From Thermoplasmatota archaeon (GTDB taxonomy: Archaea; Thermoplasmatota; Thermoplasmata; UBA10834): a DNA stretch of 12,479 nucleotides. Below are positions 5,068 through 11,899 of the stretch, piece after piece; position 1 is the first letter of the stretch; each line of letters opens with the position of its first letter. The stretch spans positions 1-12,479 of the forward strand of contig JAJISI010000026.1 of the NCBI GenBank assembly GCA_022848805.1. The letters are read 5' to 3'. The notes beneath the pieces were generated by a model. That model saw only the letters and a list, made by a program, of their open reading frames with translations. It had not been told where the DNA came from and made no database searches. The position numbers and the translations under genes are program-made.

Positions 5068-7191
5068 GTGCCGAAAGAATACACACCTGAGGACCTGGTC
5101 GCTATCTGGGAGGAGTTTCTGGGCGGCCAGGAGATGCGTCACAATGTCAATGCGATAGCGGACTTCTACCCCGAAGTGAGAAGCCTCTATGTCGATTTCT
5201 CAGCGATCGAGCGGTTCGACCCCGACCTGGCGAACTACACACTCACCAAGCCGGTCATCTCCATCCAGTCGGCCGAGGAGGCCATGCGCAAGATGATCTC
5301 GCACGCGCTGACGAACCCATTCATCCACTTCAGGATCAAAGGTCTTCCACGCGACTCGAGGATAGACATCAGGAAGCTCAGGGCTAAACATCTCGAGACG
5401 TTCGTGTCGGTCGAGGGGCTCGTTAGGAAGGCGACGGAGGTCAGGCCCAAGGTGACCGTCGCCGAGTTCGAGTGCATGCGCTGCGGAGCCAAGATGTTCG
5501 TCGAGCAGGAGGGCATGCAGTTCAGGGAACCACTCGAGTGCTCCAAGGATGACGGGGGCTGCGGGCGCGGGAGCGGCTCCACCAGGTTCAAGCTGTTGAT
5601 GGACAAGTCGCAGTTCGTGGATACTCAGAAGATCGAGATACAGGAGCCGCCCGAAGGTCTCAGGGGCGGCGCCCAGCCAGAGCGGCTCGCCGGGTACATC
5701 GATGACGACGTCGCTGGGAAGGTGTCCCCGGGCGATCGCGTCATCATGAACGGCGTGCTCAAGAGCATCCAGAAGGGCGCCCAGACGAAGTCTGCCCTAT
5801 TCGACCTCACGCTCAATATCAACTGCGTCGAGTATGAGGAGCACGAGTACGAGGAGATAGTCATCTCCCCCGAGGACGAGATGAGCATACGCGAGTTCGC
5901 CAGGTCCGCGGACTCGTTCGATAAGATCGTAGCGTCGATCTCGCCGACGATATATGGCTACTTCCAGGAGAAGGAGGCGTTGGCTCTCCAGTTGTTCGGC
6001 GGGGTGACGAAGCAGATGGACGACGGCACCCGCATAAGGGGTGACATACACATCGCGATGATTGGCGACCCCGGCACTGCCAAATCGCAGATATTGCGAT
6101 ACATGTCGGCGCTGGCTCCGAGAGGCATTTACACTTCGGGCAAGGCGTCATCCGCCGCGGGCCTGACCGCAGCCGCGGTAAAGGACGAGTTCGGCGAGGG
6201 CAGGTGGACCCTGGAGGCGGGTGCGCTGGTGCTGGCGGACAAGGGGCTGGCATGCATCGACGAGCTGGACAAGATGAACGACCAGGACCGGTCGAGCATC
6301 CACGAGAGCCTGGAGCAGGGCACGATATCCGTTGCGAAGGCCGGCATCACCGCCACGCTCCAGTCCCGCTGTGCGGTGCTCGGTGCGGCGAACCCTAAGT
6401 ATGGACGGTTCGACGAGAACAGGAACATAGCAGAGCAGATCGACCTGCCGCCGGCCCTTCTATCCCGGTTCGACGCCATCTTCACCTTGACGGACCGCCC
6501 GGACTCCGAGTACGATAGAAACGTGGCCGTCCACATACTCAAGGGTCACAGGAGGGGGGAGATCAAGCTTCATGAGACGCCCGAGACGATACCCGGTATG
6601 GACGTGGCGCAGATAATGAGCGACACGGAAATCTTCCTGCCGGCGATGGACATAGAGTTCCTACGGAAATACGTGGCCTTCAGCAAACGGCTCGTCCCAG
6701 TGATGGCGGACGATGCCATGAAGACGCTCGAGAGCTACTATGTGAACATTCGGAAGCTCGGGGAGGGGGAGGAATCCTCCGTCCCGATAACCGCGAGACA
6801 GCTCGAGGCGCTCATACGCCTCTCCGAGGCAAGCGCAAGGGCCCGCCTCAACCCGATCGTCACGGCAGAGGATGCCGAGAGGGCGATCAAGATCGTCGAA
6901 TACTATCTGAACAAGGTGGCGAGCGAGGGCGGGCGACGCGATATCGACATCATCGCGACCGGAACGAGTAAGAGCCAGAGGGAGCAGATATACGTCCTCA
7001 GAAGCCTCGTGCAACAGCTGGCCGACGAGAGGAGAGGGGTTAGCCTCGAGGAGCTGATACAGAAGGCAGCGTCTGAGAACATCTCCGAGGAGCGTGTGAG
7101 AGCGCTTGTCAAACGACTGAGCGACGCCGGGGAGGTGTACTCTCCACAGCCGGGTTACTACAAGCTCGCCAGTGAGGAGCGCATGGCATGA
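5068..7191 (+). CDS. mcm: Replicative DNA helicase MCM
   Basis: 707 residues from a GTG at 5068. The MCM ring hexamer unwinds DNA at the replication fork with 3'-5' polarity. The N-terminal domain includes an OB region with a zinc site: C136-x2-C139, then C158 and C165. The AAA+ core has Walker A GDPGTAKS (333-340), Walker B IDELDKM with Asp398/Glu399, the sensor-1 Asn442 in GAANPKYG, and the arginine finger LSRFD at Arg467. A C-terminal winged helix follows from about residue 630. No intein interrupts the ATPase motifs. Start: GGGGAG (5056-5061) lies six bases before the GTG and the helical N-terminal domain begins at once; the open frame extends to a TTG at 4981, but that extension is unlike the family. 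The stop overlaps the DUF424 ATG (ATGA). As most archaea have one main MCM, this is likely the replicative one. Confidence 0.96.
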   Translation: MPKEYTPEDLVAIWEEFLGGQEMRHNVNAIADFYPEVRSLYVDFSAIERFDPDLANYTLTKPVISIQSAEEAMRKMISHALTNPFIHFRIKGLPRDSRIDIRKLRAKHLETFVSVEGLVRKATEVRPKVTVAEFECMRCGAKMFVEQEGMQFREPLECSKDDGGCGRGSGSTRFKLLMDKSQFVDTQKIEIQEPPEGLRGGAQPERLAGYIDDDVAGKVSPGDRVIMNGVLKSIQKGAQTKSALFDLTLNINCVEYEEHEYEEIVISPEDEMSIREFARSADSFDKIVASISPTIYGYFQEKEALALQLFGGVTKQMDDGTRIRGDIHIAMIGDPGTAKSQILRYMSALAPRGIYTSGKASSAAGLTAAAVKDEFGEGRWTLEAGALVLADKGLACIDELDKMNDQDRSSIHESLEQGTISVAKAGITATLQSRCAVLGAANPKYGRFDENRNIAEQIDLPPALLSRFDAIFTLTDRPDSEYDRNVAVHILKGHRRGEIKLHETPETIPGMDVAQIMSDTEIFLPAMDIEFLRKYVAFSKRLVPVMADDAMKTLESYYVNIRKLGEGEESSVPITARQLEALIRLSEASARARLNPIVTAEDAERAIKIVEYYLNKVASEGGRRDIDIIATGTSKSQREQIYVLRSLVQQLADERRGVSLEELIQKAASENISEERVRALVKRLSDAGEVYSPQPGYYKLASEERMA

Positions 7192-7487
7192 CGATCAGCG
7201 TGAAGGTCCATACGAGCGGCAAGGAGGTTCTGGTAGCCGCGTGCGACGAGGACCTGCTCGGCCAGACTTATCGCTCCGACAAGCTCAAGATCCACGTTTC
7301 ACGGGATTTCTACGAGGGGCAGCTATGCGACGAGGCGGCGCTCGTCTCGAGGTTGGATATGGCCACGATAGCCAACCTGGTCGGCAAGCGAACCGTGGAG
7401 GCGGCGGTCAAGCACGGCTTCGTCGATGCGGCCTGCGTACTAATCATCGGTGGAGTCCCTCACGCGCAGATGGCGAGGATGATCTGA
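7188..7487 (+). CDS. DUF424 domain protein, NMD3/MCM neighbour
   Basis: 99 residues, matching the whole small DUF424 family, which is restricted to archaea and has no established biochemical role. Family features seen are an N-terminal strand ending in a DEDLLG motif, the 'KLKIHVS-DFYEG' segment (about residues 32-45), and a C-terminal half with ANLVGKRTVEAA and a final IGGVPHAQM motif. The start ATG overlaps the mcm stop by 4 bp, with GAGGAG (7174-7179) eight bases upstream. The stop is one base before the nmd3 start, so translation of the three genes is likely coupled. Archaeal genomes commonly keep DUF424 beside nmd3 or translation-factor genes, suggesting a role in ribosome assembly or translation; this is inference from context. 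Confidence 0.88.
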   Translation: MTISVKVHTSGKEVLVAACDEDLLGQTYRSDKLKIHVSRDFYEGQLCDEAALVSRLDMATIANLVGKRTVEAAVKHGFVDAACVLIIGGVPHAQMARMI

Positions 7488-7488
7488 T

Positions 7489-8523
7489 TTGTTCTGCGTC
7501 GAGTGCGGGAAGGAGGGCGAGCTGATAGGGCCGCTCTGTCTCGAGTGCCATGCGAAGAAGCATGTGCACGCCTCAATCCAGGAGTTCGTCGATGTGGTAT
7601 TCTGTGCTCATTGCTCGTCCCTCAAGGTGGGCGACAAGTGGGAGGATGTCGGCTCGGTCAAGGAGGCCGTCGAGCGGTCCCTTATGAGGGCCACGACGGT
7701 CCCAAAGGACGTATCGATGGAGGGATTCCAGGTAAGCCTGACCGAGAAGGACGAGAAAACATACGAGGCCGTGATGGACGCAGTGTTGGCATCCTACGGG
7801 CACGAGTTTCACCGTACACTGACAGCAACCGCACGGATCAAGCGGGGGGTGTGCGGGGAATGCTCCAAGCAGAAGGGAAGCTACTTCGAGGCCACCCTCC
7901 AGCTGAGAGGGGACGCCCGCGTGCTCAACCGGGACAACGAGGATAAGACGAAGCAGCGCGTGCTCGACAGGGTCGCCGCGCTGCGTGCGAACAGCCGCGA
8001 GGTGTTCATCAGCAAGATCGAGAGGGTGCGCGGAGGGCTCGATTTCTACTTCAGCACGGCTCAGGCAGCCCGTATCGTAGCCAGGGACCTCCAGAACCTA
8101 CGTTGTGCGGAGTACAAGGAATCCACCAGTCTCTGGGGCCGACGGGATGGTCGCGATATGTACAGGGTCACATTCCTCGTGCGCCTGCCTCCATTCGACC
8201 AGGGGGACGTCATCTCCTTCGACTCCAAGGACTGGTACGTCAAGAGTATGTCCAAAGGCCTCGTGAGGTGCATCCAACTCGCCAGCGGTGAGGAGCGGCA
8301 TATGCGCCTCAGGGATCTAGAAGGATGCACGGTCTCATGTCCGTCCGCCAACCTGCAGGAAGCAGTCGTGCTCATGGAGGGCGACGCCGAGATACAGGTC
8401 CTCGATCCCGTGACGATGTCTCCCGTCGACCTCCGGAAGCCGAAGGGGTTCGCCCGGAACGGCGACAAGATCCGCGTCGTCAAGACGAATCTCGGGACAT
8501 ACGTGATGAGCGACGGCTGGTAA
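7489..8523 (+). CDS. nmd3: NMD3 homologue, large ribosomal subunit maturation factor
   Basis: 344 residues from a TTG start one base after the DUF424 stop. The eukaryotic protein binds the 60S subunit and escorts it out of the nucleus; archaea have no nucleus, so the protein is presumed to act in late 50S assembly or as a subunit-joining block. Four CxxC pairs mark the two zinc domains: CVEC, CLEC and CAHC in the first 45 residues and CGEC near residue 122. These are followed by the RNA-binding alpha/beta core (about 120-215) and beta-barrel domains resembling an SH3/OB pair up to the C-terminus. The nuclear export and localisation tail of the yeast protein is absent. The weak start has a GAGG about 11 bases upstream at 7474-7477. 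Because the first zinc ligand is residue 3, a later start would remove it, so TTG is favoured. Confidence 0.92.
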   Translation: MFCVECGKEGELIGPLCLECHAKKHVHASIQEFVDVVFCAHCSSLKVGDKWEDVGSVKEAVERSLMRATTVPKDVSMEGFQVSLTEKDEKTYEAVMDAVLASYGHEFHRTLTATARIKRGVCGECSKQKGSYFEATLQLRGDARVLNRDNEDKTKQRVLDRVAALRANSREVFISKIERVRGGLDFYFSTAQAARIVARDLQNLRCAEYKESTSLWGRRDGRDMYRVTFLVRLPPFDQGDVISFDSKDWYVKSMSKGLVRCIQLASGEERHMRLRDLEGCTVSCPSANLQEAVVLMEGDAEIQVLDPVTMSPVDLRKPKGFARNGDKIRVVKTNLGTYVMSDGW

Positions 8524-8548
8524 TCGTCTCACGGATGTCCGGTCCCGG

Positions 8549-8562
8549 CCAAAGGCATTAAT
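8549..8562 (+). promoter_or_regulatory. Promoter of fumarase operon
   Basis: CATTAAT (8556-8562), preceded by the BRE-like CCAAAGG, is the only AT-rich element between nmd3 and the fumarase genes. It predicts a start near 8585 and a very short leader. GGAGA (8586-8590) lies about ten bases before the ATG at 8600. Confidence 0.5.
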
Positions 8563-8599
8563 CCACAGGCATCCTTTCCGAGGCCGGAGATATCTGTCA

Positions 8600-9472
8600 A
8601 TGGTCGCAGAAGCTGACATTCAGAGTGCGGTCGTCGAGCTGCTCCGGAGGACTGTCGTCAAGCTGCCATCGGACGTCGAGGAGGCACTGGAGCGCGCCCT
8701 CGACGCCGAGGTGGACGAGACCCCGACGATGCAGCTCAAGGCCATAATGGAGAACATCAAGCTCGCTGGGGAAGGCAACACGCCGATGTGCCAGGACACC
8801 GGCGTGACGATATTCTACGTCACGCTCCCGAAGAACTGCGAGATCGATGTGGAGCGGGGGATAATCGACGGTGTCAGACGTGCGACGTCTGAGGTGCCGC
8901 TAAGGCCGAATGCGGTCCATCCGATCACGAGGAAGAACCCCGGAGACAACGTCGGCGACGGCATGCCGTACATCAACTGGAAGGTCGGCAGCAACGATTT
9001 CATCGAGATCACCGTGATGACTAAGGGCGCTGGCTCGGAGAACATGAGCCAAATGGCGATGCTGACCCCGAGCCAGGGCGTCAAGGGCATCAAGGAGTTC
9101 ATCCTGAGCACCGTGGTCAGGGCCGGCGGCAACCCATGTCCTCCGATGGTGTTGGGGGTGGGCATCGGCGGCTCGTCCGACATCTGCATGAAGTTGGCCA
9201 AGCAGGCCCTGCTCCGCCCGCTCAACGAGCGGCACAAGGACCCGGAGATCGCGGGGCTGGAGACGGAGCTTCTGGAAGCGCTGAACATGTTGGGCATCGG
9301 CCCAATGGGGCTCGGAGGGAAGACGACGGCGATTGGGTTGAATATCGAGTACGCATATTGTCATACCGCCAGCCTGCCTGTTGCGGTGAACGTGCAGTGC
9401 TGGGCGGCGAGGCGCGGGACCATGAGGATACACCCGGATGGCAGGTCCGAGTTCCTGACCCCCGAGGAGTGA
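8600..9472 (+). CDS. fumA: Class I fumarate hydratase, alpha (N-terminal) subunit
   Basis: 290 residues. This is the iron-sulfur subunit of the two-subunit class I hydro-lyase that interconverts fumarate and malate (the TCA cycle or its reductive arm). Three cysteines sit in the family's [4Fe-4S] ligand motifs: Cys64 in PMCQDTG, Cys180 in GGNPCPPM and Cys254 in AYCHTAS. The GVGIGGSSD motif after Cys180, the TKGAGSEN motif and GLGGKTTA near residue 240 are also present. L-tartrate dehydratase subunits share this fold, so the substrate is inferred, but fumarase is much the commoner role in archaea. The ATG follows GGAGA at a normal distance. Its stop shares a base with an ATG of the beta-subunit frame, so the two are co-transcribed and co-translated. 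The cluster would be oxygen-sensitive, which suits an anaerobe or microaerobe. Confidence 0.93.
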   Translation: MVAEADIQSAVVELLRRTVVKLPSDVEEALERALDAEVDETPTMQLKAIMENIKLAGEGNTPMCQDTGVTIFYVTLPKNCEIDVERGIIDGVRRATSEVPLRPNAVHPITRKNPGDNVGDGMPYINWKVGSNDFIEITVMTKGAGSENMSQMAMLTPSQGVKGIKEFILSTVVRAGGNPCPPMVLGVGIGGSSDICMKLAKQALLRPLNERHKDPEIAGLETELLEALNMLGIGPMGLGGKTTAIGLNIEYAYCHTASLPVAVNVQCWAARRGTMRIHPDGRSEFLTPEE

Positions 9473-9477
9473 TGATC

Positions 9478-10080
9478 ATGACGAAGAGACTGAAGACACC
9501 ACTGTCTGAGAACGATGTCCGTTCTTTGAATGTCGGAGAGGCGATATACTTGGATGGCGTGGTCTACACTGGAAGGGACGAGGTCCACATACACGCCCTC
9601 GAGTACCTCGAGAAGGGGAAGAACATCCCAGTCGACTTCAAGGGGGCGGCGCTGTTCCATTGCGGCCCCATAATGAGGAAGGTCGGCGAAGAATGGGAGG
9701 TCGTGGCAGCCGGTCCGACGACCTCATCGAGGATGAACTCGCTCGAGCCGCAGTTCATCGAGAAATTCAGACCTGGCGCGATAATCGGCAAAGGGGGTAT
9801 GTCGCAGCCGACGATCGATGCGATGAAGCAGTACGGTTGCGTGTACTTGGCCATCACTGGCGGCGCGGCGGTTCTGGCCGCTAAGGGTCTCAAGAGCGTG
9901 TCAGGGGTCGAGTGGTACGAGCTCGGGATGCCCGAGGCGGTCTGGATCCTCAATGCGGAGAACTTCGGACCTTTGACCGTCGGTATCGACACCCACGGTA
10001 AGAGTCTATTCGCCGATGTGAGCGACAAAGTGAAGGAGAACGAACCCGCGGTTCGTGAGCGGCTCGGACTGAAGAAATAG
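9478..10080 (+). CDS. fumB: Class I fumarate hydratase, beta (C-terminal) subunit
   Basis: 200 residues. The beta subunit completes the active site of the class I fumarase with the preceding gene product. The family motifs are clear: LNVGEAIYLDGVVYTGRDEVH near the N-terminus, a GPTTSSRM motif with the Ser/Arg pair, the RPGAIIGKGGM loop, the AITGGAA segment and a terminal THG motif. Length is normal for the separate subunit. The frame is open far upstream inside the alpha gene, but homology starts near the TKRLKTPL segment. Two ATGs are possible, 9472 and 9478. I prefer 9478 because GAGGAG (9464-9469) lies eight bases from it and only two from 9472. The gene converges on the surface-protein gene, whose stop is 28 bases beyond. 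Confidence 0.93.
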   Translation: MTKRLKTPLSENDVRSLNVGEAIYLDGVVYTGRDEVHIHALEYLEKGKNIPVDFKGAALFHCGPIMRKVGEEWEVVAAGPTTSSRMNSLEPQFIEKFRPGAIIGKGGMSQPTIDAMKQYGCVYLAITGGAAVLAAKGLKSVSGVEWYELGMPEAVWILNAENFGPLTVGIDTHGKSLFADVSDKVKENEPAVRERLGLKK

Positions 10081-10088
10081 AACCCGGC

Positions 10089-10105
10089 CGTCTTGGAGAC
10101 GAAAA
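10089..10105. terminator. Small hairpin between convergent genes
   Basis: CGTCT (10089-10093) and AGACG (10097-10101) form a perfect 5-bp stem with a TGG loop in the 28-base gap between the convergent fumarase and surface-protein genes. AAAA follows on the + strand, which reads TTTT ahead of the stem on the - strand. It is a weak candidate for a shared 3' end signal. Confidence 0.3.
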
Positions 10106-10108
10106 CGC

Positions 10109-11767
10109 TCATTTTCCGGAGTGACCGTTGTTTGCACCAGGCTCGTCTACCGACGATCCCGGTGCATCCTCCTCGCTCAGCCCGTCCTCTTCCTGCGCTT
10201 CCTCGGCATCCTCCTCGTCAAGCTCGTCGTAGATCGCAGGTGCTTTGTCGGGCGCCTCGAAGGTTCTTATCCTCAGCACGACGGCGAAGGCGAGTATGAT
10301 GATGGTCAGGAACAACGCCAAGATCATCATAGAGTGGGCCAGGTCGAAACCGAAAATGAACCCTCCGAAGCTCTCTCGCGTGGGCTCGAGCTCGATGCTC
10401 CCAATCTCCGTCGTTTCGTCCAGCGTCGTCGTGATGGGGCCTATCTCCTTCGGCTGATATCCGTCCAACGTGAAACGGACGATGTATTCGTCCGCTGGCA
10501 GGCCGGTGAACTGGAACTCGCCGTTTGTGTTCGTGATGGCCTCCCTTTGCGGGAGGGCGACCACGACGACTCCTGCGAGTCGGTCTCCCGTGGCGGCGTC
10601 CACAACGATGCCGTACAGTGCGCCTGGAAGGCCAGTGAGGTTGAAGTTGAGCTGCAGCTCCGACCCCCTCGCTATCTCCACTCCGAGGACCGTCGCATTC
10701 AGATATCCCTGGAGCGACGCCTCGACAGTGTATGTCCCCTCCGGTATGCCACCAATCTCGTACTTGCCTTCGACGGAGGACAGTCCGTAGTACTCTGTCC
10801 CCCACACGGACACGTTCGCCCCCACGAGCAGGACGGTTCCCGATCTTACTGTCCCCAACAGCGTCGTGGGCTTCTCCTCGAGATGTACATCGACGTCCGT
10901 CGTGTCCGCTCCGCTGACCACCTCGACGCCCTCGAGGGTAGACGTGTTGAACCCTTCGAGTGATACATCGACTGAGTAGGTTCCCGCGGGTAGGCTTGGC
11001 ACGTAGTAGGACCCGTCGACCTCAGTGGTGACGGTGATGGTGACCGGAGGAGGCCCTTCGATCCTGACCGAGACATTCGCGTCCTCGATAGCTTCGAGGC
11101 TGGTGGCGTGTAGGACGACACCGGAGATGCTACCCATCAGGGATGCGAGGGCGAAGTCCAGCCTGGCGAAACCGCCTATTTGGAGCGTCACGATCCGGGT
11201 CAGAGGATCGTGGTTGACTGCGGTCGCTGTTACGGAGTATGCGCCGCTCTTCAGCCCATCTATCGTGTAGCTGCCGTCGCTTCCAGAGGTGGTGTTCAAT
11301 CCGAAATCGTCGAGCGAGACGTTGGCGCCGACAACGGGTTCCCAGTCCTCCGTGACGGTTCCATATATCAAACCGCCCCTCACGGTGAGGTTGACCCAAG
11401 TCGTGTTGGAGGGGGTCACGATTATGCTCACATACGCCAGTTCTTCGTATCCTTCGCATTGGGCCGACAGATTGTATTCGGTTCCGTTCGAGTCTGCCAG
11501 GAGTCCGGTGATAGTCAGCCTGCCGTACTCGTCCGCCGGCCATGAGGTGTCGTTGTCCTCAAGGGTCACTATGGCGTCGGTGACGTTTCTGCCCACGTTG
11601 TCGGTGACGTTGACCTCTATGGTCCCAGTGTAGGTCGCCTCCGACACCGTCGCAGTGAGTTCGTCTCCCCCGGGGTCGCAGTGCGTGAACGGCGCAAGTG
11701 CGACCGCCAGCAACAAGACGAAAGCGACGCTTGCCATACACCCTTTGTAACGACGATCCCGAGGCAT
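10109..11767 (-). CDS. Membrane-anchored surface protein of carboxypeptidase-regulatory-like repeats
   Basis: 552 residues from the ATG at 11765-11767, with GGAG five bases upstream. Residues 1-10 are basic and 11-28 hydrophobic, forming a signal peptide; no clear lipobox precedes Cys30. About 440 residues of beta-sandwich modules follow: an N-terminal Ig-like module, then four carboxypeptidase-regulatory-like repeats. Each repeat has a G-V/T opening, an ANVSV or GVVVV strand, a D/NGSY or NGEF turn and a GLP-AGTYSV strand. Fourteen N-x-S/T sequons lie in this part. A single membrane helix (about 479-498) is followed by RIR and a 54-residue tail dominated by Asp and Glu. The expected topology is an outside ectodomain and a cytoplasmic acidic tail. 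Such modules serve in adhesion or as cell-envelope scaffolds; no enzyme domain is present. The frame is open to 11809, but that extension covers the promoter. The gene is divergent from the helicase. Confidence 0.85.
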   Translation of the reverse strand: MPRDRRYKGCMASVAFVLLLAVALAPFTHCDPGGDELTATVSEATYTGTIEVNVTDNVGRNVTDAIVTLEDNDTSWPADEYGRLTITGLLADSNGTEYNLSAQCEGYEELAYVSIIVTPSNTTWVNLTVRGGLIYGTVTEDWEPVVGANVSLDDFGLNTTSGSDGSYTIDGLKSGAYSVTATAVNHDPLTRIVTLQIGGFARLDFALASLMGSISGVVLHATSLEAIEDANVSVRIEGPPPVTITVTTEVDGSYYVPSLPAGTYSVDVSLEGFNTSTLEGVEVVSGADTTDVDVHLEEKPTTLLGTVRSGTVLLVGANVSVWGTEYYGLSSVEGKYEIGGIPEGTYTVEASLQGYLNATVLGVEIARGSELQLNFNLTGLPGALYGIVVDAATGDRLAGVVVVALPQREAITNTNGEFQFTGLPADEYIVRFTLDGYQPKEIGPITTTLDETTEIGSIELEPTRESFGGFIFGFDLAHSMMILALFLTIIILAFAVVLRIRTFEAPDKAPAIYDELDEEDAEEAQEEDGLSEEDAPGSSVDEPGANNGHSGK

Positions 11768-11796
11768 CGATTCTCCGCTCGTCCAATCACAGAGTC

Positions 11797-11812
11797 CGGA
11801 TAAATACATTTC
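11797..11812 (-). promoter_or_regulatory. Promoter of the surface-protein gene
   Basis: On the minus strand, ATGTATTTATCC (complement of 11799-11810) is a TATA-like box. The predicted start is near 11779, leaving a leader of about 12 bases that still includes the GGAG ribosome binding site at 11773-11776. This supports the ATG at 11767 over an upstream start. Confidence 0.5.
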
Positions 11813-11845
11813 CTGCGACTTCGACCATGGGTTTCGCGTGGCTTC

Positions 11846-11862
11846 TGAAACGTATTAATACG
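11846..11862 (+). promoter_or_regulatory. Palindromic TATA promoter of the Lhr-type helicase
   Basis: CGTATTAATACG (11851-11862) is a perfect 12-base palindrome that contains the TATA element. It is preceded by CTGAAA, which resembles a BRE. Its predicted start is near 11882-11885, giving a leader of about 15-18 bases before the ATG at 11900. It stands about 45 bases from the divergent TATA box of the surface-protein gene. Confidence 0.5.
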
Positions 11863-11899
11863 CACGGCTGATAACGGAGTCGGATTGACGGCTACTGAC

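Noticed and set aside
4386..5084. 232-codon open frame on the - strand opposite tsr3 and the mcm start
   Set aside because: It runs antisense to well-recognised motifs of tsr3 and has no family resemblance or ribosome binding site.
6064..6500. Intein in the MCM ATPase core
   Set aside because: Archaeal MCM genes often carry inteins, but Walker A, Walker B, sensor 1 and the arginine finger follow at normal spacing without an insert.
9136..9477. Upstream extension of the fumarase beta frame within the alpha gene
   Set aside because: The extension overlaps the alpha subunit, is compositionally odd (rich in Arg, Gly and His), and beta-subunit homology begins near 9478 after a good ribosome binding site.
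10121..10963. 280-codon open frame on the + strand opposite the surface-protein gene
   Set aside because: It is entirely antisense to a protein with clear repeat modules, signal peptide and membrane anchor. Its own translation is Arg-rich and low in domain signal, as expected for a GC-rich shadow frame.
11675..11740. Possible lipoprotein signal in the surface protein
   Set aside because: Cys30 is preceded by F-T-H, which does not fit the lipobox, and the protein already has a C-terminal membrane anchor.
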